A DNA stretch of 33,639 nt, taken from contig DYIL01000039.1 in the NCBI GenBank assembly GCA_020723665.1, forward strand, positions 1 to 33,639. The letters are read 5' to 3'. The translations under genes were made by a program, and so were the position numbers. Below the pieces are notes generated by a model. It searched no databases. It was not told the DNA's origin and saw only the letters and a program-made list of their open reading frames with translations. This DNA is from Methyloversatilis universalis. GTDB taxonomy: Bacteria > Pseudomonadota > Gammaproteobacteria > Methylococcales > Methylococcaceae. Within the stretch, counting starts at the first letter, position 1; the number at the start of each line of letters is the position of its first letter. This document shows, piece after piece, positions 16,640 through 26,133 of the stretch.

Positions 16640-17308
16640 ATGAGCATCGACGTCAACGCGCTCAAGTCTCTCGGCCTGACCGAAACTTCGGCGCCGGCCC
16701 CCAAGCGCAACGAACTGGGGCAAGACGATTTCCTCAAGCTGATGGTCACCCAGCTGACCAGCCAGAATCCCTTAAAGCCCCAGGACGGCACCGAATTCGT
16801 CAATCAGTTGGCTCAGTTCAGCACCGTGACGGGAATCCAGCAGTTGCAATCCTCGTTCGCCGACTTCGCCGCGGCCGCCAAAGACGGACAGGCCCTGATG
16901 GCTGCGAACCTGGTCGGGCGATCCGCGCTGGTCGCGTCCGACAAGGCCATTCTGGCGGCGAACGGTACCATCAAAGGCGAATTGAACGTTCCGTCCGGTG
17001 CCTCGAACGTTTACGTCCGGATCATGGACAAGAACGGTACCTTGATCCGCACATTGGAACTCGGACCGCAAAGCGAAGGGCCGTTGTCGTTCGAATGGGA
17101 CGGCAAACTGGACGACGGCCTACACTTCGCAGACCCCGGACTTTACAAGATCAAAGCCGACGCGATCATCGCCGGCCAGACCCTGGCGCTCGAAACGCAA
17201 ATCGCCGCTCCTGTGGAAAGCGTGACCATGGGCGCCGCCAAGGGTATGGAAATCCATCTCGACGGTCTCGGACGTTACACCCTGGGCGACATCCGGGCCG
17301 TCCTTTGA
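16640..17308 (+). CDS. flgD: Flagellar hook capping protein FlgD
   Basis: The scaffold cap that lets FlgE polymerise into the hook. It has 222 residues with the conserved N-terminal block GQDDFLKLMVTQLTSQNPLKPQDGTEFVNQLAQFS, then a tudor/Fn3-like region (about 85-190, including the FEWDGKLDDG turn), and the typical ending VTMGAAKGMEIHLDGLGRYTLGDI. A GAGGTGA site precedes the ATG at 16640. It is followed by flgE after 27 bp. Confidence 0.97.
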   Translation: MSIDVNALKSLGLTETSAPAPKRNELGQDDFLKLMVTQLTSQNPLKPQDGTEFVNQLAQFSTVTGIQQLQSSFADFAAAAKDGQALMAANLVGRSALVASDKAILAANGTIKGELNVPSGASNVYVRIMDKNGTLIRTLELGPQSEGPLSFEWDGKLDDGLHFADPGLYKIKADAIIAGQTLALETQIAAPVESVTMGAAKGMEIHLDGLGRYTLGDIRAVL

Positions 17309-17335
17309 AAACCCTAGTATCGAGCGAGGTAAGAC

Positions 17336-18604
17336 ATGGCCTTTAACACTGCCCTGAGCGGCCTGAATGCCGCATCCAATATGCTCTCGGTGACCGGCAA
17401 CAACATCGCCAACGCCAATACCACGGGGTTCAAGAAATCGCGCTCCGAGTTCGCCGATGTCTATGCCAGCAGTTTGGGCGGCGTCTCCTCGATCACGCCC
17501 GGAGCCGGCGTCCGGGTCACCAACGTGGCGCAACAATTCACCCAGGGCAACCTCGACTTCACCGAGAACAACCTCGATCTCGCGATCAGCGGCGAAGGCT
17601 TCTTCGTCCTCGGCGACAACATCAACAACATCAACGAACGGGTCTATACCCGCGCCGGTTCCTTTCACATGGACCGGGAAGGCTATGTGGTCAACCACCT
17701 CGGCCAGCCGCTTTTGGTCTATGCGCCGAACGGCGAGACCGTCGAGGAAGGCTTCAGTACCGGCGTATTCCAGACCTTGCGGCTAGATTCTACGCAAGGC
17801 CTGCCGAAAGCCACGAGCTCGATCGACATGAGCGTCAACCTGGACTCCCGACAAACGGTGCCCGCCAACCCCGTTTTCGACCCAACGGACCCCACTAGCT
17901 ATACCCATTCAACCTCGGTCACGATCTACGATTCTTTGGGAAACACCCACATCGCGACCAGCTACTACGTCAAGAACGCCGCACTGAATACCTGGGATCT
18001 CCACGTCTATGTGGACGGGCAAAACATGCTGGGCGGCGGAACCCCAGACCCGACCGTTTTGACCTTCGACGCCGACGGCAAGCTCGAAACGGTTAACGGT
18101 TCGCCATTGACGACCCAATTCACAACCGATTCCGTGGCCACCATCAACCCTAGCGCCCAACCGATCCAGCTCACCATCGATCTCGCCGGTTCGACCCAAC
18201 TGGGCAGCGCATTCAGCGTCAATACCTTGAACCAGGACGGCTTGACCATCGGTCGGCTCACGGGCGTCGACATCGACGACACCGGCGTCGTGTTCGCCCG
18301 CTTCAGCAATGGCGCGTCCAAACCGCTCGGACAGGTCGCCATGGTTCGCTTCCAAAATCCCCAGGGCCTTTCCAAGCTCGGCGACACCACCTGGGCGGAA
18401 AGCGCCAATTCCGGCGTACCCATCAACGGCGTGGCCGGCACCAGCAGCTTCGGCTCCATCAAAGCCGGCGCTCTCGAGGGAGCCAACGTGGATTTGGCGC
18501 AGCAACTGGTCAATCTGATCATTGCCCAGCAGGCGTATCAGGCGAACGCGCAGACCATTTCCACGGAAAACACGATCACCCAGACGCTGCTCAACATTCG
18601 TTAA
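17336..18604 (+). CDS. flgE: Flagellar hook protein FlgE
   Basis: The major hook subunit, 422 residues. The N-terminal motif FNTALSGLNAASNMLSVTGNNIANANTTGFKKSRSEF and the C-terminal EGANVDLAQQLVNLIIAQQAYQANAQTISTEN pack together in the hook core. Between them are the exposed D1/D2 domains, including VTIYDSLGNTH. An AGGTAAG site precedes the ATG. Length is close to other gammaproteobacterial FlgE proteins. Confidence 0.97.
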   Translation: MAFNTALSGLNAASNMLSVTGNNIANANTTGFKKSRSEFADVYASSLGGVSSITPGAGVRVTNVAQQFTQGNLDFTENNLDLAISGEGFFVLGDNINNINERVYTRAGSFHMDREGYVVNHLGQPLLVYAPNGETVEEGFSTGVFQTLRLDSTQGLPKATSSIDMSVNLDSRQTVPANPVFDPTDPTSYTHSTSVTIYDSLGNTHIATSYYVKNAALNTWDLHVYVDGQNMLGGGTPDPTVLTFDADGKLETVNGSPLTTQFTTDSVATINPSAQPIQLTIDLAGSTQLGSAFSVNTLNQDGLTIGRLTGVDIDDTGVVFARFSNGASKPLGQVAMVRFQNPQGLSKLGDTTWAESANSGVPINGVAGTSSFGSIKAGALEGANVDLAQQLVNLIIAQQAYQANAQTISTENTITQTLLNIR

Positions 18605-18629
18605 TAGACCGTAACCAGGATCTCCGATC

Positions 18630-19370
18630 ATGGACCGCGCCCTTTATGTCGCCATGAGCGGCGCCAAGCAGATTCTGCTGGCGCAGGCCTCCAACGCCAA
18701 CAATCTCGCGAACGCGAACACACCCGGGTTTCGCGCGGATTTCGAACAGCTCCGCTCGATGCCGGTATTCGGGAACGGGTATCCCAGCCGCGTCTACGCC
18801 ATGACCGAGCGCCCGGGCGTCGATTTGTCGACGGGCTCGTTGCAAACCACCGGGCGCGATCTCGATGTCGCGATCAACGGCGAAGGCTGGCTGGCCGTAC
18901 AGGCCAAGGACGGCAGCGAAGCGTACACCCGTGCCGGCGATTTGCACATCACGCCCGGGGGACAACTCGTCACCGGCAGCGGGTTGCCGGTGCTCGGCAA
19001 CGCCGGCCCCATCGCCATTCCGCCCGCGCAGAAGATCGAGATCGGCACGGACGGAACAATCAGCATCGTTCCGCAGGGCGCCAACGCCACCGCACTGGCG
19101 ATCCTCGACCGCATCAAACTGGTCAAACCCGATAAATCAAAGCTTGAAAAGGGCGAGGATGGATTACTGCGGGTCAGGGACGGTTCTCCGGTGGAGGCCA
19201 CCAACGAGGTTCAACTGGTAACCGGCTCGCTGGAAGGCAGCAACGTCAGCACCGTGGAAGAAATGGTGCAGATGATCGAGCTGGCTAGAGAGTTCGAATA
19301 CCAGATCAAGATGATGAAAACCGTCGAAGACAACGGCAACGCAAGCGCCGAACTCATTAGGGTCGGCTGA
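18630..19370 (+). CDS. flgF: Flagellar basal-body rod protein FlgF
   Basis: A rod subunit of 246 residues. It opens with MDRALYVAMSGAKQILLAQASNANNLANANTPGFRADF and ends with QLVTGSLEGSNVSTVEEMVQMIELAREFEYQIKMMKTVEDN, the FlgF-specific variants of the rod motifs. The central DVAINGEGWLAVQAKDGSEAYTRAGDL block is shared with FlgG. An AGGA site precedes the ATG. It lies between flgE and flgG in the standard order. Confidence 0.97.
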   Translation: MDRALYVAMSGAKQILLAQASNANNLANANTPGFRADFEQLRSMPVFGNGYPSRVYAMTERPGVDLSTGSLQTTGRDLDVAINGEGWLAVQAKDGSEAYTRAGDLHITPGGQLVTGSGLPVLGNAGPIAIPPAQKIEIGTDGTISIVPQGANATALAILDRIKLVKPDKSKLEKGEDGLLRVRDGSPVEATNEVQLVTGSLEGSNVSTVEEMVQMIELAREFEYQIKMMKTVEDNGNASAELIRVG

Positions 19371-19394
19371 AGACACTCCGAGAGGTTCAAGACC

Positions 19395-20183
19395 ATGACC
19401 ACCCCTTCGCTTTGGATCGCCAAAACCGGCCTGGATGCGCAGCAAACCCATATGTCGGTGATTTCGCATAACCTCGCGAACGTCAACACCACCGGTTTCA
19501 AAAAGGAGCGGGCGCTGTTCGAAGACCTGCTGTACCAAAACGTCAGGCAGGTCGGAGCCCAGTCCACGCAAAACACGACGCTGCCGTCCGGCCTGCAATT
19601 GGGCACCGGCGTCAGGACGGTCGCCACGGAGAAAATTCACACCCAAGGCAACATCCTCCAGACCGGGAATTCCCTGGATATCGCCATCAACGGCCGGGGC
19701 TTCTTCCAGATCCTGATGCCGAACGGCGATATCGCCTACAGCCGCGACGGCTCTTTCAAGCTCGATGCCAACGGGCAAATCGTCACCAACGGCGGCTATC
19801 CTTTGGAGCCGGCGATGACCGTGCCTCAGGCCGCCTTGAGCGTCACTATCGGCAACGATGGCACCGTATCGGTTCTCGAGCCGGGTAACCCTACCCCCAA
19901 CGTCATCGGCGAGATCCAGCTGGCGGACTTCATCAACCCGACGGGGTTGGAACCAATTGGCGAAAACCTTTACCGGGAATCGGTTTCGAGTGGCGCGCCG
20001 ATCGTCGGCGTACCGGGAGAAGACGGCCTCGGAAAGCTCGTCCAAGGTTCCCTGGAAACGTCAAACGTGAACGTTGTGGAAGAACTGGTCAATATGATCG
20101 AAACCCAGCGCGCTTACGAAATGAACTCCAAAGCGATCGCAACCACGGACGAGATGCTCGGCTTCGCCACCAATACGCTGTGA
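19395..20183 (+). CDS. flgG: Flagellar distal rod protein FlgG
   Basis: The distal rod subunit, 262 residues, close to the E. coli length of 260. The N-terminal segment [43 protein letters not shown] includes the FlgG-specific extension that distinguishes it from hook protein. The C-terminal [25 protein letters not shown] is diagnostic. A GAGAGG site precedes the ATG. The stop overlaps a GTG that could serve as the flgH start. Confidence 0.98.
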   Translation: MTTPSLWIAKTGLDAQQTHMSVISHNLANVNTTGFKKERALFEDLLYQNVRQVGAQSTQNTTLPSGLQLGTGVRTVATEKIHTQGNILQTGNSLDIAINGRGFFQILMPNGDIAYSRDGSFKLDANGQIVTNGGYPLEPAMTVPQAALSVTIGNDGTVSVLEPGNPTPNVIGEIQLADFINPTGLEPIGENLYRESVSSGAPIVGVPGEDGLGKLVQGSLETSNVNVVEELVNMIETQRAYEMNSKAIATTDEMLGFATNTL

Positions 20184-20191
20184 GCTATTCG

Positions 20192-20869
20192 ATGAAATAC
20201 GCAGCCCTCTTTTTCATTCTGCTGATCCTGAACGGCTGCGCCGCCATCCTCAATCCTCCGCCGCGCCGGGATCCGGCCTACGCGCCCGCCCGTCCCGAAG
20301 ACATGACGCCGCCCATGCATAATCCCGGCGCGATTTTCCAATCCGGCTTCGACATACGGCTGTTCGAGGACCACAAAGCACGCCGGGTCGGCGACACCCT
20401 CACCATTCGCCTGGTCGAGAGAACGAACGCTCAGAAAGACGCGGACACCAAGGCCGACCGTTCGGCGACCACCCAGGTCAAAGCGCCCCTGCTGATGGGA
20501 CAGGAAGCCGCGGAAATTCTGGGCTACAACGTCGCGACCAGTCTGGAATCGACGCACAAGTTCGAAGGCAAGGGCGAAAGCAATCAGAGTAATCTCTTGA
20601 CCGGGAACATCAGCGTGACCGTAGTGGAGGTGCTGCCCAACGGCAATCTCCGCGTGCAGGGCGAAAAGCGCGTGGGTTTGAACCAAGGCAACGAATACAT
20701 CAAACTCTCGGGACTGGTGCGCCCGGTCGATATCGACACCACCAATAGCGTGGATTCCACCAAAGTCGCCGACGCGACGTTCATCTACAACGGCGAAGGC
20801 GTGGTGGCCGACGTCAACCGCATGGGTTGGCTGCAGCGATTCTTCACCAGCATATTGTTCCCGTTCTGA
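20192..20869 (+). CDS. flgH: Flagellar L-ring lipoprotein FlgH
   Basis: The outer-membrane L-ring subunit, 225 residues. The signal peptide [16 protein letters not shown] ends in a lipobox (LNGC) that marks it as a lipoprotein. Family blocks are [49 protein letters not shown] and the ending [19 protein letters not shown] prefer ATG 20192; a GTG at 20180 that overlaps the flgG stop is possible and would add four residues. There is no strong ribosome binding site, so coupling to flgG translation is likely. Confidence 0.96.
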   Translation: MKYAALFFILLILNGCAAILNPPPRRDPAYAPARPEDMTPPMHNPGAIFQSGFDIRLFEDHKARRVGDTLTIRLVERTNAQKDADTKADRSATTQVKAPLLMGQEAAEILGYNVATSLESTHKFEGKGESNQSNLLTGNISVTVVEVLPNGNLRVQGEKRVGLNQGNEYIKLSGLVRPVDIDTTNSVDSTKVADATFIYNGEGVVADVNRMGWLQRFFTSILFPF

Positions 20870-20886
20870 TCGATGGGGGTGAGGCC

Positions 20887-21996
20887 GTGGCTAAATTCTC
20901 TCTGCGCGCAGTCATAAAGATCGGTCTTCTCGGCTTGGCCCTGTCGCAACCTCAAGCGATGGCGGAGCGGGTCAAAGACATCGCCTCGATCGCCGGGGCT
21001 CGCAGCAACCAATTGATCGGTTACGGGCTGGTCGTCGGCCTGAACCGCACTGGCGACAAGAATCGGTTCACCAGCCAAACTTTGCGCAACATGCTGCTCC
21101 AGCTCGGCGTGACCGTACCGCCGGGCATCGACCTGAAATCCAAGAATATCGCGGCTGTGTCCGTACAGGCCGATCTGCCGGCCTTCGCCAAACCCGGACA
21201 GACGATAGACGTCAACGTTTCGTCTCTGGGCGACGCCACGAGTCTCCGCGGCGGCAGCCTTTTGATGACGCCGCTCAAAGGCGCCGACGGCCAGGTCTAT
21301 GCCGTGGCCCAAGGCAATCTCGTGGTCGGCGGGCTCAGCGCGCAAGGACAGGACGGCTCCAAGATCACCGTCAACGTACCCAGTTCCGGCAGAATTCCGA
21401 ACGGAGCCACGGTCGAGCGCGAAGTTCCGACGGGATTCGCGCAAGGCGGCCATTTGATGCTCAACTTGCATACGCCCGATTTCACAACCGCCAATCAAAT
21501 CGCGGATATCGTCAATCGAACCTACGGCGGTAGCGTGGCGCGCGCTCTGGATGCGGCATCCGTTCAGGTCAGCGCGCCGCGCGATCCGGCTCAGCGGGTC
21601 TCGTTCACGTCTCTGATCGAAAACCTGGAGGTGAGTCCGGGCGAAGCCCCCGCCAAAGTCATCGTAAATTCTAGGACCGGTACCGTCGTCATCAGCAGCC
21701 ATGTCCGGGTTCAACCGGCTGCCGTGACGCACGGCAATCTTTCAGTGACCATCAGCGAAAAGCCCATCGTCAGCCAGCCCCCTGCTCTATCCGGAGGCTC
21801 GACGGCGGTGGTGCCCCGCTCCGATGTCACCGTGAACGAGGAAGCGAACCGTATGTTCGTTTTCAATCCCGGCGTGTCGCTGGAAGAAATCGTGCAGGCC
21901 GTCAACCGCGTCGGCGCTGCGCCGAGCGACCTGGTCGCCATCCTGGAAGCCCTGAGAAGCGCCGGAGCACTGAGGGCCGAGCTGATCGTCATATAG
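20887..21996 (+). CDS. flgI: Flagellar P-ring protein FlgI
   Basis: The periplasmic P-ring subunit, 369 residues, close to the family norm. A signal peptide ends near [12 protein letters not shown]. The family signature [23 protein letters not shown] follows, then [15 protein letters not shown] and the C-terminal [43 protein letters not shown]. The start is GTG at 20887 with GGTGAGG just upstream. An upstream in-frame ATG at 20827 would add 20 residues encoded inside flgH and spoil the signal peptide, so it is rejected. Confidence 0.97.
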   Translation: MAKFSLRAVIKIGLLGLALSQPQAMAERVKDIASIAGARSNQLIGYGLVVGLNRTGDKNRFTSQTLRNMLLQLGVTVPPGIDLKSKNIAAVSVQADLPAFAKPGQTIDVNVSSLGDATSLRGGSLLMTPLKGADGQVYAVAQGNLVVGGLSAQGQDGSKITVNVPSSGRIPNGATVEREVPTGFAQGGHLMLNLHTPDFTTANQIADIVNRTYGGSVARALDAASVQVSAPRDPAQRVSFTSLIENLEVSPGEAPAKVIVNSRTGTVVISSHVRVQPAAVTHGNLSVTISEKPIVSQPPALSGGSTAVVPRSDVTVNEEANRMFVFNPGVSLEEIVQAVNRVGAAPSDLVAILEALRSAGALRAELIVI

Positions 21997-22008
21997 GAGA
22001 CCTTCTTC

Positions 22009-22983
22009 ATGATAAAGCAACCCGGCATGGCCGATGTCTACACCGATTTCAGCGGCATCGCCCGACTCAGAAACCAAGCCAAACACGATCCGAAAGCGGC
22101 GCTGAACGAAACCGCCCGGCAATTCGAGTCGCTGTTCATTCAGATGGCCTTGAAGAGTATGCGGGAGGCGGTGCCCAACGGCGGCCTCATGGAGGGCAAA
22201 CAGTCGCAGATGTTCCGCGATATGTACGATCAACAACTGGCGGTTGAACTGGGCAAGCGATCCAGCCTCGGTTTTTCCGACATGCTGGTCCGGCAACTGG
22301 GCGGCAACAAGGCTTCCGACGACACGAAACCCGGCATGAGCCTGAACGATTACCGCGGCAGTGCGCTGTTGAGGCCCAAGACGGGATCTTCCGAACACGC
22401 GACAAACGAGAGTCCGGAACCAAACGCTCAAGACACCGCCCGGACGAGTAACCGCGACCGCGCGCCTCATCGGACCGCCGACACCGCATCACAAGCAAGA
22501 CCGTTCGCCAATCCCGAAGAATTCGTAAACGCGCTTTGGCCTCACGCCCAGGAAGCGGCCGCGGAACTGGGCGTCGATCCCAAGCTGCTGCTGGCGCAGG
22601 CGGCTTTGGAGACGGGCTGGGGAAAATCCATGGCGGCGCGCGGGAACGACGAGCACAGCCATAATCTTTTTGGCATCAAGGCCGATCGACAATGGGACGG
22701 CCGCCGTATGGTCGCCCGCACCTTGGAATACGCCGGTAGTCAAACCGTCCGGAACCGAGCGGCATTTCGCGCCTATGACGATTACACCGAGAGTTTCCGC
22801 GATTACGTCCAGTTCCTCAAAACCAACCCTCGCTACGCGGCGGCCCTGAAGCATGCCGATAATCCAAGGCAATTCATGGCTTCCCTGCAAAAGGCCGGCT
22901 ATGCCACGGATCCCGATTATGCGCGCAAGGTTCTCTCCATCTACGAGGGAAATCGTGCGTTCGACAAACTGCCCGTTGCCTGA
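22009..22983 (+). CDS. flgJ: Bifunctional flagellar rod-cap and peptidoglycan hydrolase FlgJ
   Basis: FlgJ caps the growing rod and opens the peptidoglycan for it. The 324-residue protein has an N-terminal rod-binding domain (to about 105; ARQFESLFIQMALKSMREA, FRDMYDQQLAVEL). A Ser/Thr/Arg-rich linker of about 60 residues follows, then a C-terminal glucosaminidase domain (about 168-324). The catalytic Glu is E201 in AALETGWGKS, followed by HNLFGIKA and YTESFRDYVQFL. Both halves appear intact. A GGAG site precedes the ATG at 22009. It closes the flgB-to-flgJ run; flgK has its own promoter. Confidence 0.97.
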   Translation: MIKQPGMADVYTDFSGIARLRNQAKHDPKAALNETARQFESLFIQMALKSMREAVPNGGLMEGKQSQMFRDMYDQQLAVELGKRSSLGFSDMLVRQLGGNKASDDTKPGMSLNDYRGSALLRPKTGSSEHATNESPEPNAQDTARTSNRDRAPHRTADTASQARPFANPEEFVNALWPHAQEAAAELGVDPKLLLAQAALETGWGKSMAARGNDEHSHNLFGIKADRQWDGRRMVARTLEYAGSQTVRNRAAFRAYDDYTESFRDYVQFLKTNPRYAAALKHADNPRQFMASLQKAGYATDPDYARKVLSIYEGNRAFDKLPVA

Positions 22984-22990
22984 TCCGGTC

Positions 22991-23017
22991 TTCAGTTAGA
23001 ACGACTGGTGCCGATAA
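22991..23017 (+). promoter_or_regulatory. Sigma-28 promoter for flgK-flgL
   Basis: GCCGATAA (23010-23017) is a perfect FliA -10 box. It is preceded, at the correct 14-bp spacing, by TTCAG, which matches TAAAG at 3 of 5 positions. It ends 35 bp before the flgK ATG, in the 69-bp gap after flgJ. FliA control of flgKL is known in other gammaproteobacteria. Confidence 0.6.
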
Positions 23018-23052
23018 CAGGTAGAAATACAATTCATCCGAGTGGTTGAATC

Positions 23053-24729
23053 ATGGCCGGCGGACTTCTTGGCATAGCGACATCCGGACTGATGGCGGCT
23101 CAGCGCGGACTCGCGACGACCGGGCACAATGTCGCCAACGTCAACACCGAGGGTTACAGTCGGCAGCGAACCGAACAAATAGAACGCTTACCGTCGTTTA
23201 CCGGCGCGGGCTTTATCGGCAACGGCGTCGACATCGCATCCATTACCCGCTCCTACGACAGTTTCCTCAATGCCCAACTTAGAAGCAGCCTCTCCGCGCA
23301 TGGGGAACTGGCGACGTATCACAGCATGGCCTCACAAGTCGACAATTTCATCGCCGATCCCGACGCCAGTCTGTCGCCCTCGCTCCAATCGTTCTTCAAC
23401 GCAGTCCAGGATGTGGTCAACGACCCCACGTCGATCGCCGCGAGGCGCGTGATGCTGACCGAAGGCGAGACGCTGGTGCAGCGCTTCAATATCCTGAACG
23501 GCCGCATGGACGATCTGCGCAGCCAGGTGAATCAAAGCCTGAGCACCAATATCGACGAGATCAACGGCCTGGCAAGAGGAATCGCCGCCTTGAACGAGCG
23601 CATCGTCGTCGCCTATGGCCAGGCGGGCCAGCCGCCCAACGATCTGCTCGATCAGCGCGACTTGTTGGCGGAGCGACTGTCAGAGAAAGTCGGCACGAGC
23701 CTGTACGAACAAAAGGACGGCTCTTTGAACGTCTTCATCGGCAACGGGCAGGCGCTAGTCATGGGCTCGACCGCGAACCAGCTGAGCATTCAGGACTCGG
23801 CATACGATCCCAATCAGAAAGACATCGCTATAACGGCCGGCGGTTCGAGCGCCGTCGTCATCACGAGCGCGATTAGCGGGGGAGAAATCGGTGGGTTTCT
23901 GCGTTTCGTCAACGAACTACTCGATCCGGCGCAAAACGCCTTAGGCCGCATCGCCGCGGGGCTCGCCGCCACGTTCAACGCCCAGCACTCGGCCGGTTCC
24001 GACTTGAACGGAAACTCCGGCACCGATTTCTTCGGTGATGTTACCGATCCGACGATAGGCCAGTACAGTTGGTTCAATAAACAGACAAACACGGGAACGG
24101 CAACGCTAGCCATCGCCTTTGACAACGCTGCTGGAAATGGCCCTGCCGATTTGACGGCAAGCGACTACCGGCTGGATTTCGACGGCATCAACTACACGCT
24201 CACCCGCTTGAGCGACAACTACTCGTTTCTTCCCAACACCACCGGAACTTTTGCCGAAGACGGCCTGAGCATCGGCATCGGAAGCGGCTCCGCAGCCGCC
24301 GGCGACAGCTTTCTCATTCGCCCGTTCCGGCGGGTGGCCGGCGACCTGAGCGTCTCACTGGCCGACCCCCGCGAGATCGCTGCAGCCGGGACGCCTTTTG
24401 CCGGCCCTGGCGACAACACCAACGCCCGCGCCCTGGCCCAGTTGCAGGTGACGCCCGCGCTCTTGGGCGGTAAAGCCACATACCAGGACGCCTACACCGA
24501 GATCGTGGGCGCCGTGGGCACACGGACCCACGCCGCCGAAATCGACAGCACCGCCCAGAAGCAGTTGCTGGATCATGCCCGGCAGTCACGCGATTCGGTT
24601 TCGGGCGTCAATCTCGACGAGGAAGCGGCCAATCTGCTGAAGTATCAACAGGCCTATCAAGCCGCTGCCCAACTGATTCCCGTGTTAAACGATATGTTCG
24701 ACGCGCTGATCGGAGCCGTGAGGAGATAA
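23053..24729 (+). CDS. flgK: Flagellar hook-associated protein 1, FlgK
   Basis: The first hook-filament junction protein, 558 residues. The N-terminal motif is LLGIATSGLMAAQRGLATTGHNVANVNTEGYSRQR. The FlgK-specific VDNFIADPDASLSPSLQSFFNAVQDV and PNDLLDQRDLLAERLSEKVG segments and the C-terminal SGVNLDEEAANLLKYQQAYQAAAQLIPVLNDMFDALI are all intact. A variable surface domain sits at about 330-450. It is exported with FlgN as chaperone; flgN is at the other end of this cluster. It is 2 bp from flgL. Confidence 0.97.
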   Translation: MAGGLLGIATSGLMAAQRGLATTGHNVANVNTEGYSRQRTEQIERLPSFTGAGFIGNGVDIASITRSYDSFLNAQLRSSLSAHGELATYHSMASQVDNFIADPDASLSPSLQSFFNAVQDVVNDPTSIAARRVMLTEGETLVQRFNILNGRMDDLRSQVNQSLSTNIDEINGLARGIAALNERIVVAYGQAGQPPNDLLDQRDLLAERLSEKVGTSLYEQKDGSLNVFIGNGQALVMGSTANQLSIQDSAYDPNQKDIAITAGGSSAVVITSAISGGEIGGFLRFVNELLDPAQNALGRIAAGLAATFNAQHSAGSDLNGNSGTDFFGDVTDPTIGQYSWFNKQTNTGTATLAIAFDNAAGNGPADLTASDYRLDFDGINYTLTRLSDNYSFLPNTTGTFAEDGLSIGIGSGSAAAGDSFLIRPFRRVAGDLSVSLADPREIAAAGTPFAGPGDNTNARALAQLQVTPALLGGKATYQDAYTEIVGAVGTRTHAAEIDSTAQKQLLDHARQSRDSVSGVNLDEEAANLLKYQQAYQAAAQLIPVLNDMFDALIGAVRR

Positions 24730-24731
24730 GC

Positions 24732-26027
24732 ATGCGCATTTCGACGCCTTTGATGGAACGATTCGGCATCGACGCCATCCTCAGACAGCAAGCCAAGTTA
24801 TCCAAAACCCAATTGCAACTCTCCACCGGTCTACGCATTCTGACGCCCTCGGATGACCCCAGCGCCGCGGTGCGTGCACTAGACCTCAAGGAATCGTTGG
24901 AAAACAACCGACAGTTTCAATCCAACATTCAGGCCGTTCGTTCGAGACTCGAATTCGAAGATTCCGTCTTGGCGGAAGCGGACAACGTGTTGCAGCGTGC
25001 GCGCGAACTGACCGTCCAAAGCCTCAATGACACGCTGAGCCCAAGCGATCGCCGCGCCATCGGGCAAGAAATGCAGCAATTGCTGGACGAAATGCTCGGA
25101 CTGGCGAATACGCGTGATGCCAACGGCGAATATATTTTCGCTGGCTTCCGCTCCGACATCGTTCCGTTCGCGTTCGACGGCACCCGGACGCCGCCGAGTT
25201 ATGTTTATCAAGGCGATAAAAATCAGCGCTTACTCCAAATCGCCCCGCAACGGCCCATGGCCGACGGCGACTCCGGATTTGCCGTATTCGAGGACATTCC
25301 TTCAAGCTCGGGAGCCAACGCAATCACCGCCTTCGGAGGCAAGCAGAGCATACTCAATACCTTGTACTCCCTCACCCAAGCCCTGACCGGAAACTTTACC
25401 GCTTCCCACGGCGCCGTCCTCGGAACGCAAGACCGATGGTCCGGGATCGATTACAGCGGCGGCCCGGTAACGTTCGATCTCGCTGTTGACGGCGGTCCGG
25501 CGGTGCCGGTGTCCATCGCCGCCGCAAACTATGCCTCTGCCGACGATCTCGTTACCGCTATCAATGCCGCCATCGGCGCTACCTCTTTGGCCGGAACGGT
25601 CGTCGCCCAGCACCGGGCAGGTTTTATCGAGTTCGTTTCGGTGACCGCCGGAGCGTCGTCGTCCGTGACCGTCAGTAACGATAGCGATGGCGTTCTGACC
25701 GATCTCGGCTTCGCCGATCCCCAATCCGGAACCGGCGCTGCTTTGACTTTCCGCGACGCCGCCGACGCCTCGCTGAACGATATCGATGCCGCTCTTCAAA
25801 ATATCCTGGACACCCGTGCCAGCGTCGGCGCACGCCTGAACGCGCTGGACCAACAAGAGGCCGTTCACGACAAATTCATCCTCGACACCCAGGCGAATCT
25901 TTCCGAGATACAGGATCTGGACTACGCCGAAGCGATCAGTCGCTTCAACATTCAGCAGGTTGCGCTACAGGCCGCGCAACAGGCTTATGTTAAAGTTCAA
26001 GGTCTGTCCCTTTTCAATTTTCTTTAG
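24732..26027 (+). CDS. flgL: Flagellar hook-associated protein 3, FlgL
   Basis: The second junction protein, 431 residues. It has a flagellin-like N-terminal half (MRISTPLMERFGIDAILRQQ, LSTGLRILTPSDDPSAAVRALDL, NTRDANGEYIFAGFR) and the matching C-terminal helix (YAEAISRFNIQQVALQAAQQAYVKVQGLSLFNFL). It exceeds E. coli FlgL (317) by a middle domain of about 110 residues; Pseudomonas-type FlgL proteins are similarly long. A GAGGAGAT site precedes the ATG. It is the last flagellar gene in the window; a hairpin follows. Confidence 0.96.
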   Translation: MRISTPLMERFGIDAILRQQAKLSKTQLQLSTGLRILTPSDDPSAAVRALDLKESLENNRQFQSNIQAVRSRLEFEDSVLAEADNVLQRARELTVQSLNDTLSPSDRRAIGQEMQQLLDEMLGLANTRDANGEYIFAGFRSDIVPFAFDGTRTPPSYVYQGDKNQRLLQIAPQRPMADGDSGFAVFEDIPSSSGANAITAFGGKQSILNTLYSLTQALTGNFTASHGAVLGTQDRWSGIDYSGGPVTFDLAVDGGPAVPVSIAAANYASADDLVTAINAAIGATSLAGTVVAQHRAGFIEFVSVTAGASSSVTVSNDSDGVLTDLGFADPQSGTGAALTFRDAADASLNDIDAALQNILDTRASVGARLNALDQQEAVHDKFILDTQANLSEIQDLDYAEAISRFNIQQVALQAAQQAYVKVQGLSLFNFL

Positions 26028-26054
26028 ACGCTAAACGCGTAGCGTCCCGATACG

Positions 26055-26081
26055 GGCGCCTTCCTGCGCCAGAATTTATTT
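26055..26081 (+). terminator. Hairpin terminator after flgL
   Basis: GGCGC (26055-26059) pairs with GCGCC (26066-26070) around a 6-base loop, followed by an AT-rich tail AGAATTTATTT. It is plausibly the end of the flgKL transcript. The stem is only 5 bp. Confidence 0.5.
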
Positions 26082-26133
26082 ACGGGCGACTTGTCTTTGA
26101 ATCAGGCATTCCCGACCGGACGAGAACGGAATT

